Below are positions 19,359 to 27,679 of a stretch of DNA of 64,000 nucleotides, one piece after another (positions within the stretch are counted from its first letter, which is position 1; each line of letters opens with the position of its first letter). The translations under genes and the position numbers were made by a program. The DNA comes from Bacillus mojavensis RO-H-1 = KCTC 3706 (GTDB taxonomy: Bacteria; Bacillota; Bacilli; Bacillales; Bacillaceae). Below the pieces are notes generated by a model. The model did no database searches. It was not told where the DNA came from and was given only the letters and a program-made list of their open reading frames with translations. Location: assembly GCF_000245335.1 (NCBI RefSeq), contig NZ_JH600287.1, forward strand, positions 1 to 64,000. The letters are read 5' to 3'.

Positions 19359-20219
19359 TTAATTTGTGCTTTTTAATGTAAAGACTGTGATCTCAGGTTT
19401 AGCCAGAAATCGCAAAGGCAGTCTCGTCATCCCAAGGCCCCGGTTCACATAAATATGAGTGCCATCTGTTTGATACATTCCTTCGGTATAGACTTTTCCG
19501 TACGGAGGCGTAATAAGCGGTCCGTAGAAGGGCAGCTGAATTTGCCCGCCGTGTGTGTGTCCGGATAGCTGCAGATTGACAGGATATGTTTTTGTATTCA
19601 AGGCGGCATCAGGCTCATGGACGAGCAGAATGGAAAAAAGCTTCTCGCTTAGTTTTGATAGGGTGCCTTCATAATCGGGTTTCCCGAGCATTAACTCATC
19701 GAGCGCAGCAATCTCAATTTCGCTGCCGTCTGTGAGCGTCAATTTTTGATAGGCGTTGCGGAACACCGTAAAACCTCCTGAAGTCATCAGGCTTTTATAA
19801 GCATCGGTTCCATAGCCGCCGTGATCATGATTACCGTAAACACAAATCTTTCCGAAGGGTGCCTGCAGCTTTCTCAAGAAAGGAATCACTGCCTGATAAT
19901 TGTGATACGTATCAGGGTTATCGATAATATCACCGGTAAAAACAATTAAATCAGGCTTAGATTCATTGATTGTCAGAATGACAGTTCTAAAGTCATCAAG
20001 CGTAAAATAATCGCTTAAATGTGTATCACTGAACTGCACAATTTTAAAACCATCAAATCCATGGGGAATGAGAGAGCTTTTAATCGTGTGTTTAGTAGTC
20101 TCAATCATATGCGGTTCCAGATAGCGGGCATAGCCATATCCGCCGCCAGCCGTTAAAACCCCGGCCGCAAAAACGCCGAACGTTCCTTTTAAAAATTGTC
20201 TTCTGGACATCTTTTTCAT
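19359..20219 (-). CDS. ykuE: Tat-exported metallophosphoesterase YkuE
   Basis: A 286-residue calcineurin-like phosphoesterase. The N-terminus is a twin-arginine signal (MSRRQFLKG then a hydrophobic stretch); in B. subtilis YkuE is a TatAyCy substrate targeted to the cell wall. Metal-binding motifs are in order: FSDTHLSD, FTGDIIDNPD, YGNHDHGG, VHEPD and LSGHTHGGQ. The start is the ATG at 20219 preceded by AAAGGTTGG. The gene is divergent from fadH. Confidence 0.93.
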   Translation of the reverse strand: MKKMSRRQFLKGTFGVFAAGVLTAGGGYGYARYLEPHMIETTKHTIKSSLIPHGFDGFKIVQFSDTHLSDYFTLDDFRTVILTINESKPDLIVFTGDIIDNPDTYHNYQAVIPFLRKLQAPFGKICVYGNHDHGGYGTDAYKSLMTSGGFTVFRNAYQKLTLTDGSEIEIAALDELMLGKPDYEGTLSKLSEKLFSILLVHEPDAALNTKTYPVNLQLSGHTHGGQIQLPFYGPLITPPYGKVYTEGMYQTDGTHIYVNRGLGMTRLPLRFLAKPEITVFTLKSTN

Positions 20220-20326
20220 TTCAAACCAACCTTTAATAGAGTTTTTCTATTATATCACCTGTACCTTTAAAAAATCTCATCTCAGCATGTGCTGACAGAA
20301 GATGGTGTATGATGATAGAATAATAT

Positions 20327-20347
20327 TGAATGAATGATCATTCATAA
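20327..20347. promoter_or_regulatory. Likely FadR operator upstream of fadH
   Basis: ATGAATGATCATTCAT is a perfect 16-base palindrome within TGAATGAATGATCATTCA, close to the FadR consensus TGAATGA…TCATTCA of B. subtilis fatty-acid-degradation genes. It lies 17-37 bases before the fadH start and would block initiation or early elongation. Confidence 0.8.
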
Positions 20348-20363
20348 TAGGAGGGACCATACA

Positions 20364-21128
20364 ATGGAAAAAAAGGTTGTTATTATTACCGGCGGGTCAA
20401 GCGGCATGGGAAAAGTAATGGCAAAGAAACAGGCCGAATTGGGCTGGAACGTCATGATAACAGGGCGGAACCAGGAAGCGCTTGAAGAAACAAAAAAAGA
20501 AATTGAAACCTTTGAGAGCCAAGTTGCCTGCTTTCAAATGGATGTCCGTTCTGATTCTTCTGCAGCACAAATGGTTGCAGAAGCGCTAAATGGGTTTGGG
20601 CGTCTTGATGCACTTATTAATAATGCAGCCGGCAATTTTATTTGTCCGGCGGAAAAGCTCACGCCCAATGGATGGAAAGCGGTAATTGAAATTGTATTAA
20701 ATGGTACATTTTTTTGCAGTCAGGCCGCAGCCAGGCACTGGATTGAGCATCAGCAGAAGGGTGTTATTTTAAATATGGCCGCCACTTATGCGTGGGGAGC
20801 GGGTGCGGGGGTTGCTCATTCCGCTGCGGCAAAAGCTGGCGTATTATCGCTCACTAGAACTCTTGCCGTAGAGTGGGGCAGTCAATACGGAATCCGTTCC
20901 AATGCGATTGCACCCGGTCCAATTGAACGAACAGGCGGTGCAGAGAAGCTTTTTGAATCAGAAAAAGCGATGTCCCGAACGATAAACAGTGTGCCGCTCG
21001 GCCGGCTTGGCACACCCGAGGAAATTGCCGCTTTGGCAGCGTTTATGCTTTCTGATGAAGCTTCCTATATGAATGGAGAATGTATCACTCTGGATGGGGG
21101 GCAATGGCTGAATCCCTATCCGTTTTAA
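20364..21128 (+). CDS. fadH: 2,4-dienoyl-CoA reductase (short-chain dehydrogenase)
   Basis: A 254-residue SDR enzyme that reduces 2,4-dienoyl-CoA during beta-oxidation of unsaturated fatty acids. The cofactor motif is TGGSSGMGK; NNAAGNF is the structural NAG-type motif. The usual Tyr-x3-Lys region here reads HSAAAKAGV, with serine two residues before the alanine in place of Tyr, as in other dienoyl-CoA reductases of this class. The C-terminus is LDGGQWLNPYPF. The start is ATG at 20364 after AGGAGGG. It is known as ykuF in older naming. A FadR-like operator sits directly upstream. Confidence 0.92.
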   Translation: MEKKVVIITGGSSGMGKVMAKKQAELGWNVMITGRNQEALEETKKEIETFESQVACFQMDVRSDSSAAQMVAEALNGFGRLDALINNAAGNFICPAEKLTPNGWKAVIEIVLNGTFFCSQAAARHWIEHQQKGVILNMAATYAWGAGAGVAHSAAAKAGVLSLTRTLAVEWGSQYGIRSNAIAPGPIERTGGAEKLFESEKAMSRTINSVPLGRLGTPEEIAALAAFMLSDEASYMNGECITLDGGQWLNPYPF

Positions 21129-21441
21129 TTTTACAATAATATTTATCAGTAAATATTGGAAATTATTAAGTGGAATTTTTATGTTTAAAAGTTTAACCTC
21201 CAAAATTAACCTTCTTCCTATCCCATTAAACCTATTAAGATAACACATAAAACTCTAAGTGTTTAAGAGGATTTGGTGTCATACGTAAGCCACCTAATAT
21301 ATGAAAGTTATATTTCAAAAGGGGAGGCGAAGTATGAAGAACTTAGATTAAAACATTCATATAATTACTTCGTTAACTAAAAAGAGGAATTATAGGAATG
21401 AATTGATTAGGTTTATATTATTATGGAAAGAAGGTTAAATA
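21129..21441 (+). other. A+T-rich intergenic region upstream of ykuG with a five-codon leader frame
   Basis: A 313-bp spacer. It contains a very strong ribosome-binding site (AAGGGGAGG at 21319-21327) followed by ATG at 21334 and a five-codon frame MKNLD ending at 21351. A second site (GAAGG) serves the ykuG ATG at 21442. The mini-frame could be a leader peptide or a relic of an earlier gene start. No other gene is seen. Confidence 0.5.
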
Positions 21442-23757
21442 ATGGACGAAATGGTATTGTTAACTCAGGAATGGCTCAATGAAACGTACAAGGGGAAAAG
21501 TGGCTATAATCCCATTGAGGAAAATGGGAAAACTGGCTGGGAAACAATGTATGCATTAACTAGAGCGTTACAACTAGAATTGGGAATTATACAGACTTCC
21601 GACAGTTTTGGTCCTACAACTTTGAGAAAGCTTGAAGAATTAGGCCCAATTTCTATGTCATCTAATTCAAAAAAAAATATTGTGAAAATTATTCAAGGTG
21701 CCCTTTATTGTAAAGGTTATGGTCCAGGTGGATTAACGGGTACATTTGGACAGGGAACGAAAGGCGCGATAGCAGAAATGCAAATGAATATGGGTCTTTC
21801 TAAAGCAGATGGTGTAGTAACGCCTAAAGTGTTTAAGGCTTTATTGAACATGGACTCTTATATCCTTTTAAGTGGAGCATCAGAGAAAGTTCGTTCAATA
21901 CAGCAATGGCTAAATAATAAATTTAACCATAGAGAGAATTTCTATTTAATGCCCTGTGATGGTCAGTATTCAAGGGATACTCAAAAGTCTCTTGTATATG
22001 CAATACAGTACGAGGAAGGATTAGATGATAGTATAGCTAATGGGAATTTTGGACCAACTACACAAAGATTGATTCCTGTATTGGGAATTGGATCCACGGA
22101 TGAAAGAAATAGTTTTGTTCATTTATTTCAAGCTGCTCTAATTTTTAATGGGTACAATGTTCCTTTTGATGGAGTATACTCTGAATCCGTAAAATCAAAA
22201 GTAATGGATTTTCAATCTTTTGTAAAATTGCAACAGAGTGGTATCGCTGACTTTCAAACATGGTCTTCGCTTCTAGTAAGTACTGGGGACCCCAATCGAA
22301 AAGGAGTTGCTTGTGACTCAATTACTCAAATTACATCGGACAGAGCGGAGTCCCTTAAGAGAGCAGGTTATAAGATTGTAGGGCGATATCTCACAAATGC
22401 GCCGGGGAGTACTCTAAATAAAAAAATACAACCAGGTGAATTAGAAACAATCTTAAAATCAGGTTTAAATGTTTTTCCGATTTATCAAACCTATGGGGGA
22501 GAAGCAATTTATTTTAATAAAGAACAAGGAAAAAAAGATGCGCTTGCAGCTTATAAGGCAGCAAAAGAATATGGGTTTAAAAATAACACTGTAATATATT
22601 TTGCAGTAGATTATGATGCTTATGGTAACGATTTAAACAACAATATTATTCCACACTTCGAAGGTATTAATGAAATAATGAATGGTTTTTTAGGTTCGAC
22701 TTACAAAATTGGCATTTATGCACCTAGAAATGTATGTACTTCAGTTTCTAAAAAAGGTTTAGCATTTGCAAGTTTTGTAAGTGGTATGTCTACCGGTTTT
22801 AGTGGAAACTTAGGATATCCCCTGCCTTACAATTGGGCGTTTGACCAAATTTCAACAATTACTGTTGGAAGTGGTTCTGGAATGATACAAATTGATAATG
22901 ATATTTGTTCAGGTTTGGATATTGGAGTTAATACTATAAATGAAGTCTCTTCAGAGAATAAAAAGTTTTTTGACCAAATTGATGTTTTATACGAAACAGC
23001 TGAAAAATATGCCCAAATGCAAAGTGATTTAAATAACGGAGTAGAAAAAACACAATTAGCTAATGAGTTGGTTGCCCAGTATTTAAGAAAGGATAACTAT
23101 AAAGGGTGGAAGTGGGTGCCTACTGCAGGCCAGATTGATCCTATTTATCGCGAATGGGCTGATAAAGCGCTAGGGGAAGATTTAGTAAATGGAATTGTTG
23201 ATCCTAAATCGAAAACTGTCATAGGAACACAGCATCTTATGGCAACTTATAATGCCATTATTTATAGTGGTGGTTACTCTCAAACTTTACGAGATTTTGC
23301 TGGTTGGACTGGAGATCTATTAACAACAATACAGGACATGAAATTACATGCTCAAGAATTTAATTCGCCTTATGATGCGGCTACAAAGATAATAGGTAAT
23401 ATGTATCAATTTAGCTTAGATGATTTATTTAGTGATGTAGATGCAATTAATCTGGCGAATAAGACATCAGTTGGTGCTAATGCTCAACCTCTGAATATCG
23501 TAATCAGAGATTACTATAGTAATAATGAGTTTATGAATAGGTTCACTCAATTTATAAATAATAGATTTGATGGTTCATTAGACAAAATTTTCTCTGAGGC
23601 AGAGTATTATTTAAATACAAATCTTGATCCAGTTGTTGTTCCGATTAGGTTAGCCTTTAAAAAAGCTTTTGATGTTGAGGATTATAGTGAAGAGATTGGA
23701 AAAATAACAGCACAAGCATTTAGAGATGTTATTAAGAAAAAAATGAGATCTGAATAA
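21442..23757 (+). CDS. ykuG: Large protein with peptidoglycan-binding repeats and a glycoside-hydrolase-like (DUF1906) domain
   Basis: A 771-residue protein of unproven function. Residues about 1-280 hold PG_binding_1-like repeats (GTFGQGTKGAIAEMQ, GNFGPTTQRLI, DGVYSESVKSKVMDFQ). Residues about 290-505 resemble the Rv2525c/DUF1906 glycoside-hydrolase-like fold: GVACDSITQITSDR, GRYLTNAPGS, VIYFAVDYDAYG, IGIYAPRNVC, WAFDQIS and IDNDICSGLDIG. The last ~260 residues are helical and unrecognised. No signal peptide is visible. The gene is far more A+T-rich than its neighbours. Only ykuH follows before a change of composition, suggesting acquisition by transfer. Confidence 0.88.
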   Translation: MDEMVLLTQEWLNETYKGKSGYNPIEENGKTGWETMYALTRALQLELGIIQTSDSFGPTTLRKLEELGPISMSSNSKKNIVKIIQGALYCKGYGPGGLTGTFGQGTKGAIAEMQMNMGLSKADGVVTPKVFKALLNMDSYILLSGASEKVRSIQQWLNNKFNHRENFYLMPCDGQYSRDTQKSLVYAIQYEEGLDDSIANGNFGPTTQRLIPVLGIGSTDERNSFVHLFQAALIFNGYNVPFDGVYSESVKSKVMDFQSFVKLQQSGIADFQTWSSLLVSTGDPNRKGVACDSITQITSDRAESLKRAGYKIVGRYLTNAPGSTLNKKIQPGELETILKSGLNVFPIYQTYGGEAIYFNKEQGKKDALAAYKAAKEYGFKNNTVIYFAVDYDAYGNDLNNNIIPHFEGINEIMNGFLGSTYKIGIYAPRNVCTSVSKKGLAFASFVSGMSTGFSGNLGYPLPYNWAFDQISTITVGSGSGMIQIDNDICSGLDIGVNTINEVSSENKKFFDQIDVLYETAEKYAQMQSDLNNGVEKTQLANELVAQYLRKDNYKGWKWVPTAGQIDPIYREWADKALGEDLVNGIVDPKSKTVIGTQHLMATYNAIIYSGGYSQTLRDFAGWTGDLLTTIQDMKLHAQEFNSPYDAATKIIGNMYQFSLDDLFSDVDAINLANKTSVGANAQPLNIVIRDYYSNNEFMNRFTQFINNRFDGSLDKIFSEAEYYLNTNLDPVVVPIRLAFKKAFDVEDYSEEIGKITAQAFRDVIKKKMRSE

Positions 23758-23803
23758 ACTGCAAAACAAGCGAACGTTAATGCTGGTCGTTCGCTTGTTT
23801 TAT
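23758..23803 (+). terminator. Hairpin terminator after ykuG
   Basis: AAACAAGCGAACG and CGTTCGCTTGTTTT form a strong stem, with T-rich sequence following, between ykuG and ykuH. ykuH is therefore probably partly independent of ykuG transcription. Confidence 0.8.
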
Positions 23804-23852
23804 TTTCTATTCAAATTTATGATATAATTTTTAAAGATTAAGGGGTGGTCGA

Positions 23853-24401
23853 TTGAAGAAATTGTTAAAAATGTCAGCTGTATTATTTTTAAGCAGTTTA
23901 GTTATCATCTTTAATATTTGGTACTTTATTATATGTGCTTTTACTCCAGAGTATTATCAAAATACAAATCTTACATCTGATGAAAAAATAAGATTTGAAA
24001 AACTTTACCATATAGATTTTCCTGATGAAACGAAATTTATTAAAGCTAGAGAGTATTTGGCTGGGCCCGGAGGCGATACGTCTGCTGTATTATATGTGTC
24101 TCTGCCAACCAAACGGGTAGAAAAAATTTTATCTGATTACACGTATATGAAAATAAACTATACTGACAATGTCGGTTCAATGTATGGAGTTGATGTTTCA
24201 AAGAGTGTTGGTGGTTCAACAACTCTTACATTTGGCACATACGATAAAAAAGGAACTTTCTTTAATTTGAAACATGATAATGATTGGATGTTTAAAGGCA
24301 CTGATTGGAATCATTACTTTTGGACAGCTGCTAGTATTAATGCTCTTATTTATGTATTTGTCTTGGTTATTGGGAAACAAATGAATAAAATCCTTAATTA
24401 A
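23853..24401 (+). CDS. ykuH: Small membrane protein of unknown function
   Basis: A 182-residue A+T-rich gene. It has one hydrophobic segment at residues about 8-32 and another near the C-terminus (about 153-173), with a ~115-residue polar region between them that includes AGPGGDTSAVLYVSLP. The topology suggests an extracellular or periplasm-facing middle domain. TTG at 23853 follows AGGGGTGG. It lies directly after ykuG and shares its composition, so it may be its functional partner. No family is recognised. Confidence 0.85.
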   Translation: MKKLLKMSAVLFLSSLVIIFNIWYFIICAFTPEYYQNTNLTSDEKIRFEKLYHIDFPDETKFIKAREYLAGPGGDTSAVLYVSLPTKRVEKILSDYTYMKINYTDNVGSMYGVDVSKSVGGSTTLTFGTYDKKGTFFNLKHDNDWMFKGTDWNHYFWTAASINALIYVFVLVIGKQMNKILN

Positions 24402-24551
24402 GTCTGTAGATTTATAATCCCAAAAATATTTTATCCTCTTCTTTTAAGACACTTCCATACAACCCACTTTTCCGCTATGTTTTTTTAAAAATTTGTGGTG
24501 TAGATATAATTGTGTGTATAATCAGACAAAGATAGAGAAGCAGGTGATAAC

Positions 24552-25778
24552 ATGTTGGATCCACTTGATATTTTAACGAACATTGATGATGTCCACCCAT
24601 ATTACCAGGCGATTTTCAGTGCCGAGGAGCAGAAAATCGTCGGGTATGAGGTGCTGGGACGTATATTGGCAGATTCAGAAATTCAAAGTCTCGGACCCTT
24701 TTTTTTAGATGCGGGGATACCCGAAGAATATAAATTAGAGGTTGATAACAGAATTATCCGCCAGGCTCTTGACCGCTTTTTAGAAGCGGATTCTGATCTG
24801 CTGATTTTTATGAATCAGGATGCCAATCTTTTAATGCTTGATCACGGCGAAAGCTTTCTTGAGCTTCTGAAAGAGTATGAAGCGAGAGGGATCGAACTTC
24901 ATCGTTTCGTGCTTGAAATTACGGAGCACAATTTTGAAGGGGATATTGAGCAGCTTTACCATATGCTTGCCTACTATCGTACATACGGAATTAAAATTGC
25001 AGTTGATAATATCGGAAAAGAAAGCAGCAATCTGGACCGAATTGCGCTGCTTTCACCAGATTTGTTAAAAATTGATCTGCAGGCGCTGAAAATATCGCAG
25101 CCATCTCCGTCTTATGAGCATGTGCTGTACAGCATTTCATTATTAGCAAGAAAAATCGGTGCGGCGCTGCTTTACGAAGATATTGAGGCGAATTTTCAGC
25201 TTCAATATGCATGGAGAAACGGAGGCCGCTATTTTCAGGGCTTTTATTTGGTGTCCCCGTCAGAATCGTTTTTAGAGAGAGATGTATTGAAGCGAAGACT
25301 TAAGACTGAATTTCACCAATTTATCACACATGAGAAAAAGAAACTAGAAACCGTCTATGAGCACTCTGAACAGTTTTACAAACGGGTGCATCAGGCTGTT
25401 ACATCATTGCGAAAATATAACCAGTCTCCGGATGATGACGACTTTATTAAAAAGCTGGCGGAAGAGCTGACGGATTGCAGTTTTAGAATTTATATTTGTG
25501 ATGAAGAAGGCGATCAGCTGACTGGAAATGTTTTTAAACAAGACGGAGAATGGATTTACCAGCCGGAGTATACGGAGAAGAACTGGAGCTGGCGTCCTTA
25601 TTTTTTAGAGAATATTATGAGAATGAGAAACCTCAGAAAAGGATTTTTCAGTGATTTGTACAGCGATTTGGAAACAGGTGAAATGATTAGAACGTTTTCG
25701 TATCCGATGGATGATCATATGTATTTATTTATAGACCTGCCGTATTCTTATTTATATGAGCAGGATGGTTTGATTTAA
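24552..25778 (+). CDS. ykuI: Degenerate EAL-domain c-di-GMP-binding protein YkuI
   Basis: A 408-residue cytoplasmic protein. Residues about 1-250 form an EAL domain (YEVLGR, FVLEITEHNFEG) and the C-terminal part is a PAS/Cache-like domain (LTDCSFRIYICDEEG, FFSDLYSDLETGE). The usual DDFG loop is altered to VDNIG. This fits published work showing that B. subtilis YkuI binds c-di-GMP without detectable phosphodiesterase activity. The start is ATG at 24552 after AAGCAGGTG. Its terminator precedes the fsrA locus. Confidence 0.93.
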   Translation: MLDPLDILTNIDDVHPYYQAIFSAEEQKIVGYEVLGRILADSEIQSLGPFFLDAGIPEEYKLEVDNRIIRQALDRFLEADSDLLIFMNQDANLLMLDHGESFLELLKEYEARGIELHRFVLEITEHNFEGDIEQLYHMLAYYRTYGIKIAVDNIGKESSNLDRIALLSPDLLKIDLQALKISQPSPSYEHVLYSISLLARKIGAALLYEDIEANFQLQYAWRNGGRYFQGFYLVSPSESFLERDVLKRRLKTEFHQFITHEKKKLETVYEHSEQFYKRVHQAVTSLRKYNQSPDDDDFIKKLAEELTDCSFRIYICDEEGDQLTGNVFKQDGEWIYQPEYTEKNWSWRPYFLENIMRMRNLRKGFFSDLYSDLETGEMIRTFSYPMDDHMYLFIDLPYSYLYEQDGLI

Positions 25779-25802
25779 ACGGCTGAAGAGCCGTTTTTTT
25801 TA
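25776..25802 (+). terminator. Terminator of ykuI
   Basis: AACGGCT and AGCCGTT flank a short loop and are followed by eight T residues. Confidence 0.9.
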
Positions 25803-25831
25803 TGAATTGAAAAAAAAAATCAAAAAAACGA

Positions 25832-25860
25832 TTGACATTGATACTGAGAATCATTATCAT
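25832..25860 (+). promoter_or_regulatory. Fur-controlled promoter of fsrA
   Basis: TTGACA at 25832-25837 and TATCAT at 25855-25860 have 17-base spacing. A 7-1-7 Fur box, TGAGAATCATTATCA at 25845-25859 (one mismatch to the TGATAATNATTATCA consensus), overlaps the -10, so iron-loaded Fur would block transcription. Confidence 0.88.
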
Positions 25861-25867
25861 TTAATTA

Positions 25868-25952
25868 TAGAGAGAAGCTACTCTCTGTTCCCCAACCCCT
25901 CTATCAGATCAAGATCCGAAAAGCTTGGCGCTACCCCCGCCAAGTTTTTTAT
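25868..25952 (+). ncRNA. fsrA: FsrA, Fur-regulated small RNA
   Basis: A non-coding RNA of about 84 nt known to lie between ykuI and ykuJ in B. subtilis. It base-pairs with mRNAs of iron-rich enzymes (for example sdhCAB) and blocks their translation in the iron-sparing response. The sequence shows a Fur-box promoter upstream, two single-stranded C-rich tracts (CCCCAACCCCTC and CTACCCCC) suited to pairing with G-rich ribosome-binding sites, and a terminator stem CTTGGCG/CGCCAAG followed by six T residues ending at 25950. The 5' end is inferred from the -10 position. Confidence 0.88.
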
Positions 25953-26025
25953 TTGTCAACGAATAAGACAAACCATAAAACAATAAACCTTATTAGTGGT
26001 AAACAACGCCACTAGGAGGATAAAA

Positions 26026-26580
26026 CTTGTTCAAAAGGAGCAACAGCCTGCGCATTGACCTTCCAACCCCAGAACATCCTGACCCAAATGCTCTAGCCGC
26101 GGTTCAAAAGCTGTTAGGCGGCAAATTTGGTTGTCCACTCTCAATCATTACATGTTCCAATCCTGTAACTTTCGCTGCAAGAAAAAATTAAAACCGTTTT
26201 ACGACGATCTCGTATCAAGCATTACGGCTGAAGGATTATGTCTTTAATGCTGACAGGTTCGTCATTTAAAGGTGATCCCGATGTTTTACATCGATGAGAG
26301 ATGCAAAAAATAGACGCAATTCCCAGCATCTTATTGAAACGGCTCAAACGTATCCGTTTGATTCGATGGGGAAGTCTGGACTGGTGAAAATGGGTTTAAC
26401 AGCGGAAACCTGATGCTGCTGGATTTGCTCATGTGCGGCGGCGTTCACATCGGGGCTTATGCCAAAGCGCTTGAGGTTGCGACTGGCGGAAGTATCGGCA
26501 AAATGCATCCAATCCCGAATCCCGTTATTCAAAAGAAGATTTTGACAAAATTGCAAAAAGGCTGTTGGATTCTGCCGGAA
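26026..26580 (+). pseudogene. Decayed manganese (non-haem) catalase gene
   Basis: A relic of a dimanganese catalase like B. subtilis YdbD/YjqC. From the TTG near 26027 (after AGGAGG) one frame reads FKRSNSLRIDLPTPEHPD and on to LLGGKFG. A second frame continues LNHYMFQSCNFRCKKKLKPF to SSITAE. Further pieces are LMLTGSSFKGDPDV, QHLIETAQTYPFDSMGK and MCGGVHIGAYAKALEVATG. Several frameshifts and an internal deletion of the central metal-binding region separate these. The C-terminal third is missing. It lies between fsrA and ykuJ. It cannot make an enzyme. Confidence 0.85.
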
Positions 26581-26787
26581 TATCAAAAAAACTATAATTG
26601 TGTGTATGACATTCCAAAAAAAGCCTCAAACTACGTAAAAATAGTTTTTTCACTTTTTTTCTTTTCTTAAATTCAGCAGGGAAAATGCCATCCTGTCCGA
26701 CTTTATGGTATGATGCTCAATAGAACTTGTATTATAATAAATACTTGTTGATTTGAAGTTGTTTTTTGAAAGGAGTCTTTTTTTAGA

Positions 26788-27027
26788 ATGTCACAATTAA
26801 TGGGTATCATCACACGGCTGCAAAGTCTGCAAGAAACGGCGGAAGCGGCTAGCGAGCCAATGCAACGCTACTTCGAAGTAAATGGTGAAAAAATATGCAG
26901 TGTTAAATATTTCGAAAAAAATCAAACGTTCGAACTGACAGTTTTCCAAAAAGGTGAAAAGCCGAACACATATCCGTTTGATAATATCGACATGGTTTCA
27001 ATCGAAATCTTTGAACTTTTGCAGTAA
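26788..27027 (+). CDS. ykuJ: Small conserved protein YkuJ
   Basis: A 79-residue protein of unknown function conserved in Bacillus. It starts MSQLMGIITRLQSLQETAE and shows alternating strands in its second half (ICSVKYFEKNQTFELTVFQ). ATG at 26788 follows AAAGGAGTC. ykuK lies 109 bases downstream in the same direction. No motif is recognised. Confidence 0.88.
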   Translation: MSQLMGIITRLQSLQETAEAASEPMQRYFEVNGEKICSVKYFEKNQTFELTVFQKGEKPNTYPFDNIDMVSIEIFELLQ

Positions 27028-27136
27028 GACTCTTGATATAGGGGAAACAAGCTTTCGCTTTGCAGCATGTAATCGAAATAAACGGTAAGGAACATACTTG
27101 TTTCATGGTTGTAAATCCTTGAAAAGGAGTGTCGTC

Positions 27137-27655
27137 ATGGCCGATTCTTTTCTGTTTTATAATCTTTCAGAAGCACAGATGACCTTTCAAGATGTGATGG
27201 AGCGGCTTAAAGCCTTTATCCGAAAGGACCCCCGTTCTTCATATGTGTTATCGATCGGAACCGATTCTCAGGTTTATCGTGATTACACAAAGTTTATTAC
27301 TGCATTACATTTGCATCGTACAGGCAAGGGAGCTTGGGGCTGCTTGAAAAACCACGCAGTCGACAGACCCATACATAGCCTTCGTGAAAAGATTTCGTTA
27401 GAAACGGCGTACAGTCAAGAAACAGCCGCCTATATTCTGGATGGACACTTGATGGATATTACCGATCTGCTCCTGCCTTTTACAGGTGAAGGGGCGGATC
27501 TTACATTTGAGGTTCACTTGGATATTGGGAAAAAAGGGCTTACAAAAGAACTGATTCAAGAAATGACAGGGCGTATTACTTCAATGGGGATTGAGGCTAA
27601 AATCAAACCGGATTCATACACAGCCTTCAGCTATGCAAATCGTTTCACAAAATAA
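27137..27655 (+). CDS. ykuK: YkuK-family (DUF458) RNase H-like protein
   Basis: A 172-residue protein of the DUF458 family, thought to have an RNase H-like fold; activity unproven. YVLSIGTDSQVYRD and YSQETAAYILDG are the conserved acidic segments, and VHLDIGKKG gives a further aspartate. ATG at 27137 follows AAAAGGAG; an in-frame upstream start at 27098 lies before the ribosome-binding site and is rejected. The gene is downstream of ykuJ and upstream of abbA. Confidence 0.88.
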   Translation: MADSFLFYNLSEAQMTFQDVMERLKAFIRKDPRSSYVLSIGTDSQVYRDYTKFITALHLHRTGKGAWGCLKNHAVDRPIHSLREKISLETAYSQETAAYILDGHLMDITDLLLPFTGEGADLTFEVHLDIGKKGLTKELIQEMTGRITSMGIEAKIKPDSYTAFSYANRFTK

Positions 27656-27679
27656 TTCCGGCTCGCAAGCCGAGGGAAA

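Noticed and set aside
26413-26670. Open frame of 85 codons starting MLLDLLMCGGVHIGAYAKALEV
   Set aside because: It is a surviving piece of the decayed manganese catalase; no ribosome-binding site and its tail is unrelated sequence.
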